From: Sarcocystis neurona
Lineage: Eukaryota; Apicomplexa; Conoidasida; Eucoccidiorida; Sarcocystidae
Direction of reading: 5' to 3'
Length of the DNA stretch: 64,000 bases
Assembly: GCA_000727475.1 (NCBI GenBank)
Contig: KL647325.1
Coordinates: 547,719-611,718 of the forward strand
The notes under the pieces were generated by a model, which searched no databases, had not been told where the DNA came from, and was given only the letters and a program-made list of their open reading frames with translations. The stretch's first letter is position 1. Each line of letters begins with the position of its first letter. Positions 1 to 11,033 of the stretch are shown here, one piece after another. The position numbers and the translations under genes were made by a program.

Positions 1-1175
1 CCTCCGCATATAACTATTCGCCCTCCCTTCCCGCATGCGTGCTCGTATCAGCGCCACGCCTCACGTGTTCCGTCTATCTGCCTCTCTCCTAAAACCCTCT
101 TTCTATACGCACGAATACATACGCCGAGATGGTGAATCAATTCTACAACACCACCACCACATATATCTATCCGCATACTGCGCACATATGAATACTCATG
201 TGCTATATACACGTCAACATACATATACGCACACGTACTTTTTAGTCTTCTCACGCACCGGTAACACCGGCTACAGCACCGTGTGACGAACTATGCGGTG
301 TCTCGTACATGAGCGATGCTTTTCGCCCAAAATAAACCACCGGGACCCAATGCATCGCCGACGTCCTCCTCCCAACTCGTAAATCGATACATCTATCAAT
401 CACGCCTACGTGCTTGCGTCCGTATGGTGCTGTCTCTCCCACCTGTGTGTCTCTGTCTCTCTCTCTCTGTTTATCGGTAGGCCTCCTTGCCTGACGACCA
501 CTTTTACATTTGACGAAGAACATACCACCTCTATCCGTACCAAATTACTTCGACATTTTATTGTCTACTTCCACGCGTCAGATTTACATCGACGTCTAAC
601 TGAATATCTGCGTATATTTCCCGTCTTGAGGCCGTCGTCGACCGCTGTCTGTTCACGGCGTTGTCTGTCATACCAAGACACATATACGTACATATATACA
701 TACATATATGTGTATATCTGGCTGGCTCCAGGGTCCCCTGCCACGCATGCTGTGGATCACAGAAGCGACCCACACGCATGCATCCCCTGCTTCTTTTTTC
801 CTGTTAAAATGAGTTTCTCAGATATACATGATGTCACGCGCACAAAAAATCAGCGAAGCGTTCCTCTCGGGCTATCTGTCTCTCCACGTCCATACACACG
901 CCCATCTCTTCTGTTCCTCTGCCTCCGTCCGTCCATACAACCGGACGTAACGGACTTCCTAAAGCCAAGCGCACGTGGCTTTTCCTGTTTCTCCTCCTCC
1001 ACCTACCTTCACACCCATACATCTCTACACGTCTGTGCGTACGTAATTCAACAGTACTTCCACCACTTACAGTGATTGACTCACTACCTCTCTCCCGGCG
1101 CAGAGGTGTTTGAAGAAATCTACACAGATGTTTCTGTCTGGCCCCACGTGTGGTGGTTTCCTCGAAATCTGTATA
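1..1175. other. Non-coding stretch, no supported gene
   Basis: No gene is supported here. Both strands have frames of up to about 220 codons, but they are rich in Tyr, His, Thr and Cys from TA, CA and CT microsatellites and lack protein-like complexity. Short (CATA)n tracts occur near 685-715. Confidence 0.5.
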
Positions 1176-1735
1176 CTGTATATATATATATATATGTATA
1201 TACATCCATCTACACATACATACATATATACATACATACACATATACATACACACATACATATATTCATATATACATTTATATATATATACATATATGCA
1301 CATACATACAGACATACATACATGTATACGCACATACATATATACATACATACACATATATATATACATATATGCACATACATACAGACATACATACATG
1401 TATACACACATACATATATACATACATACACATATATATATACATATATGCACATACATACAGACATACAAACATGTATACACACATACATATATACATA
1501 CATACACATATATATATATATATATGTATACATTCATAGGTACACATATACGTACATACATTCATATATACATAAATACGTATCTACGCACATGCATATG
1601 TGCATACATACATACATACATACATACATACGTACATGCATACATACGTACATGCATACATACGTACATGCATACATACGTACATGCATACATACGTACA
1701 TGCATGCATACGTACATACATACATTACATACATA
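1176..1735. repeat. TA/CATA microsatellite block with 76-bp and 16-bp higher-order repeats
   Basis: This is about 560 bp of near-continuous TA, CATA and CATG repeats. Three copies of a 76-bp unit start at 1291, 1367 and 1443 and share the core CATATATGCACATACATACA. A 16-bp unit (ACATACGTACATGCAT) then repeats about five times from 1626. Reading frames across the block give only IYIYTYIH-type peptides and are not genes. Confidence 0.9.
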
Positions 1736-2475
1736 CCTACATGTGTACGTCTTCCGACGTCTTCCCATCTAGGTTGAGGCACACACACACACGTACATAT
1801 CAATATATATGAATTTCTCTATCTAGCTGGCTACGTATTCCCTATTGACCTCCCTACAGCAATTCTGTCTCCTTTCAAGAAGCTACCCGACAATCCCTTT
1901 GATGCGCGCATGCATCACCTCCATCACGCCAGCGCCTAATCAGCAGACGTCCGCACGTAAGGACTGGCTGCTCCCACGTGAAGGTTCCCAAGTATACGCG
2001 TACACGCCGATGACACCGCTACAAATGTTTCTTCTCGTTGCAGAGAATTCTACAGGTACCGACGAGTATATATACGAATCCTCAGCTCTCCCCCTCTGTG
2101 CGACGCAGCAACGTGTGAGCACACACACATATCTCCGCCTGCGTTGAAAAAGACAACTCTCTCCGCCCACGTTCCAGAAGCACACTGCTGCAAGCACACA
2201 CATACTGACGCGTGAACAGGTTCACATTCTCTCTCTGCAAAGAAGTTTACGTTGCAGATATACATATATATATATACATATATATTCATATATACATACC
2301 CACATATACATATATATATATGTACAAGTACATGTATCCTTCTCGTTGTGTAGGATTAAAAGTATGGGTGTACGCTCAATTATCTGGAGGCATAGATATC
2401 TATAAGAATACGCCTTTCCTCACTTATGGGAACCGACGCATATTATGTGTACTCACTTGTTTGCATGCACTCGAA
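1736..2475. other. Non-coding stretch with a short TA microsatellite
   Basis: No gene is supported. The stretch contains a (TA)n/(CATA)n tract around 2261-2325 and otherwise mixed sequence. Frames are short and His/Thr/Tyr-rich. Confidence 0.4.
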
Positions 2476-2482
2476 GCTCGCA

Positions 2483-2655
2483 CGTCTCCCCTTCTCTCTC
2501 TTCCCGCTTCCCCTTTCCCTTCTGGCACTTCTCTCCTTCTCTGTCTTTCTCTGTGCCACTTCCCCTTTTGAAACTTCTCTTCATCTCTTCTCTCTTTTTT
2601 TCTCTTTTCCTTCCCCTGCTCTTTCTCTCTCTTCTTTCCGTCGCTCTGTCTCTCG
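2483..2655 (+). repeat. Polypyrimidine tract
   Basis: About 170 bp of almost pure C/T lie on the plus strand (CTCTCT, TTTCCC and similar), with only scattered purines. The opposite strand reads as a Lys/Glu/Arg-rich frame, a composition effect rather than evidence for a protein. A similar tract lies in the kinase intron at 62.3-62.75 kb. Confidence 0.8.
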
Positions 2656-2816
2656 ACGGAGAAGTATTTACACACACACACACAGATATACGCAAAAACG
2701 CGATCCACCCGTCCTTCCTTCCACCACCACTCGTATGTAGTACACAGGTGTGTATTTCTCTACACACATGCAGGTCCCCCTCACGAGACAGAGCGAGGGA
2801 CAAATGACTCGAGCAC

Positions 2817-3529
2817 ATGCATCTCTGTGAAGGCGACGATGACGCAGCGCCTTCGCAGCAATTCCTTGCGAGGGGGGCCGGGAGACCACGCCCCTTTTGT
2901 CGCAGACCGCCATTAGAAGAAACTCGGCTCCCCACTCCTCTGCAGTTTGTCAGTACTATATGGGAATGGCCAGGAGATTCAAAAAGGCCCAGGACGTGCC
3001 CAGGGGAACCCACAAAAGCGGGGCAGAGAGCCGCGGCCACGCACACCGGGGCACACAACCAGACAGCAGCCGTGGGGAGAAACACACACACACAGACAGA
3101 CCCAGAGACACAGAGGGAGACAGCTCAAAGGACAGAGAGGGGGACATACGGAGACGGCGAAGAACAGACCGAGACACGGGCGGAGACACACACGGACCAC
3201 GACAGCGGGAGACACACACATACCACGACAAAGCGAGACGGGTCGAGCAGAGAGAGACACGCGGCGAAGGAGAGGGACGGACACAGAAAGAGAGACGGAG
3301 ACAGACAGAGCGAGACGGAGAGAGACACAGCGAGCCTTCAGGTGCGCGCGCAGGCGTTACGCTGCTGATCCGCCGGTCGCTCTGCAAAGCAGCACCAGCG
3401 GCGCGTCGGCGCTGCGGACGCCGTTGGCAGCCACCCACGCAGACCCTAGGGACAGACTCTGGTTTTAAAAAGAGAGTCAAAGAACTCAACAACACACGGT
3501 CCACCTCCCAAAGACAACTGGGCCAATAA
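2817..3529 (+). CDS. Putative polar low-complexity protein (uncertain)
   Basis: An ATG at 2817 opens a 183-codon frame to 3368 that starts MHLCEGDDDAAPSQQF, an acidic and varied N-terminus. From about residue 80 it becomes Thr/Arg/Glu/Asp-rich because the DNA turns into GAGACA-type repeats (about 3050-3345). The other two plus frames are open too; one continues to 3529 and ends in a basic, Gln-containing tail. No domain is recognised. It could be an exon of a low-complexity protein or only a by-product of strand-asymmetric repeat DNA. Confidence 0.25.
3050..3345 (+). repeat. GAGACA-rich purine/ACA low-complexity tract
   Basis: About 300 bp consist mainly of GAGAC, ACACA and GGAGAC words on the plus strand, so T is almost absent. 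A weaker tract of the same kind occurs at about 10508-10605, and another at about 60255-60310. Confidence 0.8.
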
Positions 3530-3589
3530 TTCCCGAGTTTACTCATTTTTCGTCTCTACCTTCACACACGACTACGACCACTACCACTT

Positions 3590-4465
3590 CTACTACGACT
3601 CCTGTTGTATGGGGAGGAAGCCAGTAAAAATGGACTCTGCGCGCACTCCGTCGGAACTCTCCTAGATTATACTACGATTACTCGCATTCCTCCTCAGCCT
3701 ACCCCTATAACCCTACTACCAGTACTACATGGGGAAGACAACGACAATCGAATCAACCCGTTCCCTCTTGACGCTCAGACAGAGAATTCTTCCTGCTACT
3801 ACCCCGACTAATCCTGGGGAAGTCAGCACGCTGCGGACTCCCCGTTAACTCCCATATAGCGCGCTGGTGTTACTAGATGGGAAGCTCAACGATTATCGAG
3901 TCTACACGTATTCGGTCTCCATTGGGATAGCTCACTCCCACCACTACTACAAGCCTTACGACCATACTATATGGGGAAGTCATCACCAGTTCAGTCTGCG
4001 TGTGCTCCGCCTATAATACACTACTGTTATACGGCAGTATCAGGGATAATTGAGTGTATATAAATTCGGTCTTCAGTCTAGGAGAAGAAGACTATTCGTG
4101 CTACTCCTTCTACTACGATGGTCCTATATGGGGAAGTCAGCAATAACCCAGTGTGGGCGCAGTTCGTCTAACGTCTTCTGCACCCCACTCCTCTCCTATT
4201 ACGTACGAATGTTGACGGTAAAAATCGAGTCTATATTGCTTCGGTCTTCACTGGCAGAGAAGAGTTCCACTACTAGTTGTATTACGACTACACTGCTATA
4301 TGGGGAAGTCAGCAATAACCTAGTCTGCCGAGTCCGCCTTAACTCTCACATGTGAGTGCGCTACTACCGCTCCTACTGCTCCTCCTACTTTATAAAATGT
4401 GACAAAGTCCCGACAATTCAGTCTAGAAATTCTTCCTCTACTGTCATGGGATAGTACTCCTGCGA
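3590..4465 (+). repeat. Degenerate tandem array, about 160-bp unit, five copies
   Basis: The motif TATATGGGGAAGTCAGCAAT (or a decayed form) recurs near 3607, 3813, 3970, 4126 and 4297. Between copies lies a second half-unit with a TAAAAATCGAGTCTA to TTCGGTCTTCA core, ending in a CTACTAC/TACGAC-rich run. Spacings are about 206, 157, 156 and 171 bp, so the unit is two ~80-bp halves. Stops occur in every frame, so this is non-coding satellite-like DNA in decay. Confidence 0.75.
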
Positions 4466-4639
4466 ATTCTCACGAGATGGTGGACTGGGTTTCTACGGAG
4501 ACACCTGCCGCGGCCACGAGTGTAGTCGCCCGCCTCTTCTCTGCGACTGCCTCTGCTGTTTCCTGGTACACAGCGCGCGCCGCTGCGCAGCTGCGACCTG
4601 CTATTCGGTGACGTATTCCAACGGCGTTCTCCTCATATC

Positions 4640-4920
4640 CACAAATATCACAGCGCAAACACAGCAAAATTCTCTCCCCCATATTCATATACACATATAC
4701 ATACATATACATATATATGTATATGTATGCAAGGACTGAAGCACACGAGTAGAGTGGTACTCCGCTTCCAAAGTATCACACACAGCGCCAACACACAAAT
4801 ATACTCCTCCCGATACACACATATACACATATGTGTAAGAACAGAAGCACAGGCGTAAAACGTTTACGTGAAGAACTTCGGGTCGAGAAAATATCACAGC
4901 GCCAACACACAAAGTGGGTT
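4640..4920 (+). repeat. Three-copy degenerate repeat, about 120-bp unit
   Basis: A core reading AAATATCACAGCGCCAACAC recurs at about 4643, 4770 and 4889, spaced 128 and 118 bp apart. TA/CATA microsatellite lies between the copies. No reading frame is conserved. Confidence 0.65.
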
Positions 4921-7070
4921 TGCTTTTCTCTTTAGTGCGCCTCACTTGAACACACACAGAGCTGCACACACACAGCACACACAAAGACAGCCGCCAGAGG
5001 CACCGGCGCCCAATTTCACTGGCGAAACTCACCACGTCACCTACGTGGGGTGGCGCACATCCCAACACACGTGTGACAAATCTTCGCACAAGTAGGCGTC
5101 CTTCAGCTATCATATTGGGGACCACATATGTACAAATATACATACATATGTGGTCGATACACAACAATATTATATATATATATATATACATGGGGTACGC
5201 ATACGCACATGCGGATAAATGTGTCATCCGTTTATGCACAAGTACATATGTATATATATATATATATTATACATGTATATATACACGCGGAATTTCAGGT
5301 ATATCGAGACCTTTGCACATCCGAAATCACGTACGTACGGTGGCCACCACATTCTACAGAAACATGTATAAACGAACTCCAACCTCTACACAAATACGCA
5401 CGTGTGTATGAGTAGAATCGCCTTCACATGTATATATCTACATATATATATGTGTGTAAGTAGGACCCATCTACATCCACATATATACACATGTATGTAA
5501 GTAGGTTCATCTAGACACACATACGTATATATGTGGGTGGGCGGGTGTGTATATGTGCGCACCTATATCTGAGCACAAACGAAATAATTCAGAGAAGACG
5601 CGTATGGACGTGCGTACCTTCGAACCTGGAACTTTCATAAAAACATGCATACATATATTTGAGAAGAGCAGCTGCCAACATATGTATATATATATATATG
5701 GGAGACAAGAGGCCTGATGGTAGAGGCCCCCCCTCCTGTCGCCCGTTTCCCAAAGCCGCTCACAAGCCAATTCTACACGTCATTTCTACGGGACTTCAAA
5801 ACACGCACATACACATCGAGTCTACGTTGGTATGCATGCACGCATGTGGATTTTTTCTTGTCACTTCTAGGTTGAACAACTTTCAAAGATCCACGCATAA
5901 GGACTTCTACTTCACAGTCGCTCAGCAACTGTCAAAGACTCATGCATAAGCAGCTCAGCCGGTTTCCCAGGTGCTGCGACCCTCGGCGAGACTTGCTTCG
6001 CCCGCACCGCACGCAGGTAGACCCCTGCAAAGCTATTGGTTACGTCCGCACCTGTCCTGCACAGAAACGACTTTCACTTCGGCTTCCTGCCTGTCTATCT
6101 TACGTCCGCACTTGTTCCCGCGCAGAAACGACCTTCCTTTTTGCTTTCTGCTTCTACGTCTCTACCTAGGCGTATACACACACTTGTGGATGTGTGGGTT
6201 TGAACAGCTATGCCCACACACTGATATAGCCAGAGATACGGGGGAGGGAGCCACAGAGACAGAGAGAAAATAGAAGAAAAATTGAAACCTCTGTAACTGA
6301 ACTTCTCGGGATACCAGCAGCCAGACATGTGTACACTTGGAGCCGCAATTTTTTCATCTTTTTCTCTCTGAATCTCGCAGCGGCACATGCTGAAACCGGC
6401 TTCCACACACCGTCGCACATGTATATGTACACACGACTCCTACACGTCAGTCCCCAGGACTTGCAGAAGAACAATCTCTCCCACTCGTATACGGACTACT
6501 CCCAGAAAACTACCGTCAACGACTGGCTCTCTGCTGTTGCTGCCTGTTCCTCCTACCTTCATCGCGCAGTACACAAACGCAAGTCCACACAAACTGTCCC
6601 TCCCTCTCTCTCTCTCTGCATGTAAGTATATGTGTACACATCTGCATATATACAGATATGTGAATATATGCGTCTGGGGCTATGCTTCACCTCACCTGTC
6701 CATATATACACATTCGTAGGTATACTAGGTATACGTATTCGTTGACAAATGACAGATATGTATATGTCTGCGTGTGTGAACGGCGTACACACATATACGT
6801 GTCTGGCATATCCACGTATTTAAAACATGCATGCATATATATATATATATACTGATAGTTACACATATATATATATATATATATGTATTGCGTATATAAT
6901 TGCATGCGCGTGGATATAGACGTAGATAGATTGGAATATGTGCCTGTCTGTGTTGTGGCAGCCAATGACTATGTTGCTGCCATGTCATTTTTTCTTCCTC
7001 ACTGCACCGTTTCACGGCATTTCTCCCTCTCTCTGACTGAATGCTTTTTGTTGCTGCTTTCTCTCTGCAG
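4921..7070. other. Non-coding stretch with microsatellites and small duplications
   Basis: No gene is supported. TA/CATA tracts lie at 5110-5290, 5430-5545, 5680-5700 and 6835-6890. A repeat with a 49-bp offset (core TCAAAGA..CCACGCATAAG) is at 5875-5903 and 5924-5952. A 60-bp tandem repeat starts at 6040 and 6100 (core TTACGTCCGCAC..GT). TGCATGCA octamers occur at 5833 and 6828. Confidence 0.5.
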
Positions 7071-7463
7071 CCAGCGGGTCCACCTCCGCAGAAACCCACA
7101 ACAGCAGCAGCCGCGCTACTTCTTCTCCCGCTGTGCGGGTGGAAAGCCTTCCCTCAAGCAGCAGCTGCTGCTCCTCCTTCGGGCGGTGCTGGTGCTGTTT
7201 ACCGCGTCGACGAAGAACGCACCAGAAAAGTCCTCACAGATTTCCACTTTCAGGTGTTCAGACACCCCGAATGGAGGGAGCGTCTGCTGTTGTTGCTGGT
7301 GCTCCTGGTGCTGCTGCCGCTCTTCCTGCTGCTGCGCGTTGTGTGGAGTAGGAGCCTTTTACGCATAAGTACTTCTGCAGCAGCGTGTCCTCTGCAGCAG
7401 CACCTTGAAGGCAGCAGCATCATCTCAGTGTGCCGCAGAACTGCTGTTTCCTCACAGCTATAA
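7071..7463 (+). CDS. Putative last exon of a membrane protein
   Basis: A very good 3' splice acceptor (CTTTCTCTCTGCAG) ends at 7070. The frame starting at 7071 begins PAGPPPQKPTT and passes through Ala-rich segments to a charged stretch, VYRVDEERTRKVLTDFHFQV. It then enters a Leu/Val-rich hydrophobic segment of about 20 residues after HPEWRER, consistent with a membrane helix, and ends at 7463. The other two plus frames are also open and protein-like for part of this length, so the true frame is uncertain. No homology is recognised. Confidence 0.3.
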   Translation, partial: PAGPPPQKPTTAAAALLLLPLCGWKAFPQAAAAAPPSGGAGAVYRVDEERTRKVLTDFHFQVFRHPEWRERLLLLLVLLVLLPLFLLLRVVWSRSLLRISTSAAACPLQQHLEGSSIISVCRRTAVSSQL

Positions 7464-7797
7464 AGCTAGACAGAGAAACACAATTACTACACAGCAACGT
7501 GTGTGTACGAATGCACACCTATGTATGTATACATGCGGCTCTACTTATTTTTACATATGTGTATGTATACGTATTGATAGGTAGACCCACGTAGTTGTAT
7601 ATGCATACATGAGTGCAGGCGTTGGTATATACGTAAATATACATGGACAGGACTTGCGAAAATCTATGTATGACAAGGAGCACAGAGAGCGAAAAGTGCA
7701 TACATATGTACATACGTATATATATATATATGGTAAGAGAGCGAGACACACAGAGAGAGAGAACACAAAACATCCTTCTCCTGTACTAAGGATTCCC

Positions 7798-8193
7798 CTA
7801 CTGCAGCTCTCGCAAGTCTTTTTCCAGAAGCAGCTGCTGCGAGTGTATGCTGCTCCTCCTCTTCCTTCTTGTCCTCTGTGAGCTCTCGTCTGTCCGCTGC
7901 TGCTGCTCCTTCCTCCCGCCGCTTCCTTCCACGGCTGCTTGGTCCTCTCCCTGCGTCTGTGCTCTCACATTGCTCCCGCACCTGTCGCCCCTTGCGCTGC
8001 CGCAGCATCTCCTGCTGTCGCAGTATTTCCTGCCCCACTGCGGCTGCGCCTCCTTCCGGTGGTGCTGCTGCTCCACATTTTCTGCGGCTGTTGGGTCTCC
8101 ACCTGCTGCTGCTTCACGTCCCTGCTCGTGCAGCTCCTTTTCCTCAACTTCCTCCTCTCCGGTGATTCGCTGCTCCTGCGGAATCCCCCGCAT
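7798..8193 (-). CDS. Putative exon, Glu/Gln/Arg-rich protein
   Basis: A true ATG at 8193 opens a 131-codon minus-strand frame beginning MRGIPQEQRITGEEEVEEKE. It is hydrophilic, rich in Gln, Glu and Arg, and ends LLLEKDLRELQ. It lies just downstream (minus direction) of the Glu/Gln-rich exon at 8381-8932 and may belong to the same gene. The Leu-rich frame on the other strand looks like its shadow. No domain is recognised. Confidence 0.35.
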   Translation of the reverse strand: MRGIPQEQRITGEEEVEEKELHEQGREAAAGGDPTAAENVEQQHHRKEAQPQWGRKYCDSRRCCGSARGDRCGSNVRAQTQGEDQAAVEGSGGRKEQQQRTDESSQRTRRKRRSSIHSQQLLLEKDLRELQ

Positions 8194-8380
8194 CCCTCCT
8201 GATTGCCTTCTCTATGCTGTCGTCCCTCTCCTGCGTGCAGCGAAGCGAGCCGCGGCCTTCTTGCTGCCCACCTACCTCCCTATCTTGTTGCTGGACCTCA
8301 GGCTGCTGTTGCTGCTGCTGCTCCTGCCGCTCCGCTGCATTGCCACGCCGGCGTCGCGGTTGCTGTCACCGCTGGTTCGG

Positions 8381-8932
8381 CTACGATTCCTGCGGACGCT
8401 GCTGCTCCTCCTGCGCTTCTGTCACCTCACGCGGCTCCTCTTGCAACTGCTGCACCTGTCCTTGTTGTTCCTGTGGCTCTTGGCCTTCCAGCGGCTGCCC
8501 CTGCTGCCTCTCCTCCTCCTCCTGCTGCCTCTCCTCCTCCTCCTGCTGCTCTTCCTCCTCCTCCTGCTGCTCTTCATCCTCCTCCTGCTGCTCTTCCTCC
8601 TCCTCCTGCTGCTCTTCATCCTCCTCCTGCTGCTCTTCCTCCTCCTCCTGCTGCTCTTCCTCCTCCTCCTGTTGCTCCTCCTCCTCCTCCTGGTCCTCCT
8701 CGTCCTCCAGCTGCTCCTCCTCTTCCTCCTGCTGTTGCTGTTCCACCGCCGGGTCAGCAAGCTGCTCATTTCCAGCCATCTGCTGACATACCTGCGCATG
8801 TCTTTCTTCCTCTCCTCCGTCTCTCCTGGGGTGCGTAGAAGCGCCAGGCCCGCTGCGGGAGCCATTTGTGGTGCCGCTGTTGCTGTATGCAGCGCCGCTG
8901 GCGCTGTTGTCGCCTCGTCGGTCGGTGGTGCC
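8381..8932 (-). CDS. Putative exon, Glu/Gln-repeat (EEEEEQQ) protein
   Basis: A good minus-strand acceptor (CTTCCTGGACTTGCAG) precedes position 8932. The frame reads GTTDRRGDNSASGAAYSN, then a Ser/Gly-rich stretch, then about 17 near-perfect seven-residue repeats of EEEEEQQ / EEDEEQQ type, and ends near 8381 in Gln/Glu-rich sequence. The repeat DNA has a 21-bp period (about 8500-8720). A protein this acidic would be soluble or coiled-coil. The opposite strand's open Leu/Cys-rich frames are read as shadows. The 5' end lies in an upstream exon not identified. Confidence 0.4.
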   Translation of the reverse strand, partial: GTTDRRGDNSASGAAYSNSGTTNGSRSGPGASTHPRRDGGEEERHAQVCQQMAGNEQLADPAVEQQQQEEEEEQLEDEEDQEEEEEQQEEEEEQQEEEEEQQEEDEEQQEEEEEQQEEDEEQQEEEEEQQEEEERQQEEEERQQGQPLEGQEPQEQQGQVQQLQEEPREVTEAQEEQQRPQES

Positions 8933-9352
8933 CTGCAAGTCCAGGAAGAGCAGCACAAAACGCGTGCAGCAAATCAAGACAGTACTACACCAGCAGCTGC
9001 ACACCTTTCTTCGGTTTCTTCCCAAGTTGTTGAGGCCAGCTGCCTTGCTGCTTCCCCAGTGGAGCACGTGCCCGCTGCACCAAACATGGACGCCTGCTTT
9101 TCTCCAGCGCTACAGCGTCTCTCCCCACGTCGGTACACATCACCACACCCTACGTACAAGTGCGCGCGCACGCATGTGCACGCACCGACGGGCTACTGCA
9201 GCTCCACAAGGCCACCCTCACTAATGGCGCGCGCATGTGAATCCACGTGTTACGACCTCCGGACCTACTCGCACACCCGTGAGTCTTTTTGGCGTACAAA
9301 AAACTATATATATGTAGGGATGTACGCACAGATGTTGCACCTGTCTCTGTAA

Positions 9353-10300
9353 ATGTCCAACCTTTACGAATGGAAGCCGGTACACATGTACACACCTGTG
9401 CGTGTGATGACCTGGGAAGCACCAAGTACCAACACGCACAGATGCCCACTATACACAGAGACAAAAACTTCGGAGCGGGAGAAAATGCATGCGTAGTCGA
9501 CTCGTGCGGCTCAACGGCTGCCCACGTGTGTCTCTGGAGGGAAGCACATATACATTGGTGCGCAGAAAACAACATCGCTTGCAGGAAAATCGAAGTGCCG
9601 AGACGTCTATAGACAGGGTTGTGTGTTTACATAATACAGACAGACTGTCCACACGGACGTAGTACACAACGGCACATGGACACACGTACACAGGGAAGAC
9701 ACGCACACATGTCCATTCATATATGGAGATACGGACACGGGAAAAAAACACACACGCATGTCGATTTATTTATATATATATATAGTGGAAAGAGAAACAC
9801 ATACATTCAACAATGACGTTCGGCAGCCACGCGCAACAGAAGCACGGAGCATCCGGAGTAAATCGCGTGCAGTTTCTGCACAGACGCCATAACACCCCAA
9901 GGCTGTGGTGGTGTACGAAGAGACATATCTGTGTCTACTTCAAACATGCATCCATCAGCCGTACATTCAACTATATACATATATATATATATGTTTCTCC
10001 GTATGTTTATGCGTGTACGTGTGTGCATAGACATACATACAGATTACTGGCTTCAAGGGGACACGCGCGTGCTTGCACGGATGTGTGGACTTCCTTCACG
10101 TCCTCTTTCTCGTGTTTGGAGCTTGTACGGCATCTCCCCGGTACACAAAAGTGTATGGGTTCGAAGACAGCCACGTATTTCTACACGTGAACGTTGAGAG
10201 AGAGAGAGGTGCACATACGTCTAGCAACGCATGCAAATGTATGTACACACATCAGGAGCGGTAGACGTATATACAGAAGGACACACATACACGCACACGT
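9353..10300. other. Non-coding stretch
   Basis: No gene is supported. The stretch is mixed sequence with (TA)n near 9765-9785 and 9970-9995. Frames of up to 125-140 codons are present but Cys/His/Tyr-rich and low in complexity. Confidence 0.4.
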
Positions 10301-10501
10301 ATGCTTGAAGAAGTTGGCAAGTATGAAGATCTCCATGGCGGGAGAGCTATGAAAATTAACTTCTGCACTGAAGCAGCTGACCAAAAAACGCTCGCACAGA
10401 TTATCCACGTCGACAAGTCCTTATATGCCTTACGCTTAAACTCAACACATGCACGGGAAATAATCACAGCCAAAGGTGAACACATGGAGGGAACCATATA
10501 A
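10301..10501 (+). CDS. Small ATG frame of normal composition, hypothetical
   Basis: An ATG at 10301 opens 66 codons beginning MLEEVGKYEDLHGGRAMKIN and ending at a TAA at 10501. The composition is balanced (Glu, Lys, Asp, Ile, Leu, Ala), unlike the repeat-driven frames around it. It lies between non-coding microsatellite DNA and a GAGACA-type tract. The complementary frame is also open and hydrophobic. No family is recognised; it may be a single exon or a chance frame. Confidence 0.25.
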   Translation: MLEEVGKYEDLHGGRAMKINFCTEAADQKTLAQIIHVDKSLYALRLNSTHAREIITAKGEHMEGTI

Positions 10502-11033
10502 ATCTAGAGGATAGAGACGGAGACAACACAGAGACACACACGGAAACAAAGCGAGACAGAACCTGAGACGGAAACCGACCGAGACAGAAGCTGAGCGAGA
10601 TACACACGCTCGGCTGCAAAGCGTCTTTGAGTGGCGCCAATGTTGTGAATCCACGAAGGGGACCGATGCAGAGACACACGCACAAACATGCAAATGCATG
10701 AACGATTTGAACATGCGTCTACACACGCACATCCACGAGACGGTGCCATCTTGAGTGCCACACATGTCCCTACATTCATATACATATATACATGTGTATA
10801 TATATATATTACCTAAGGACGGAAGTCGTCTGAAATCTTTAGACATGCATATATATATATATATAAGAAGTGGGGTCGTCCTAAATGCTTTACATATGTG
10901 TATACGTATCTGTGTACGCACATAAAGAGGTACACACGTGGTTGAAAGATGTGTGTATGTATACAGACATAAATATTTGTTTATATTTATACGCCCAGAG
11001 TGGTCGTGCAGTACGAGGGAACGACACAGCGAG
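10502..11033. other. Non-coding stretch with GAGACA-type and TA tracts
   Basis: A GAGACA/ACAGA-rich tract occupies about 10508-10605. (TA)n tracts lie near 10780-10810 and 10845-10865. No gene is supported. Confidence 0.4.

Noticed and set aside
410..1075. 221-codon plus frame
   Set aside because: It runs through CT- and TA-rich low-complexity DNA, shows no splice support, and its composition matches chance frames nearby.
1067..1803. Several long frames on both strands (up to 233 codons) of Tyr/Ile/His/Thr or Cys/Met/Tyr/Val
   Set aside because: They are direct read-outs of TA/CATA microsatellite with no non-repetitive content.
2424..2708. Lys/Glu/Arg-rich minus frame
   Set aside because: It is the complement of the polypyrimidine tract at 2483-2655; charge arises from GA-rich codons.
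7847..9352. 501-codon Leu/Cys-rich plus frame
   Set aside because: It is the reverse of the Glu/Gln-rich minus-strand exons; Leu runs from CTG are the expected shadow.
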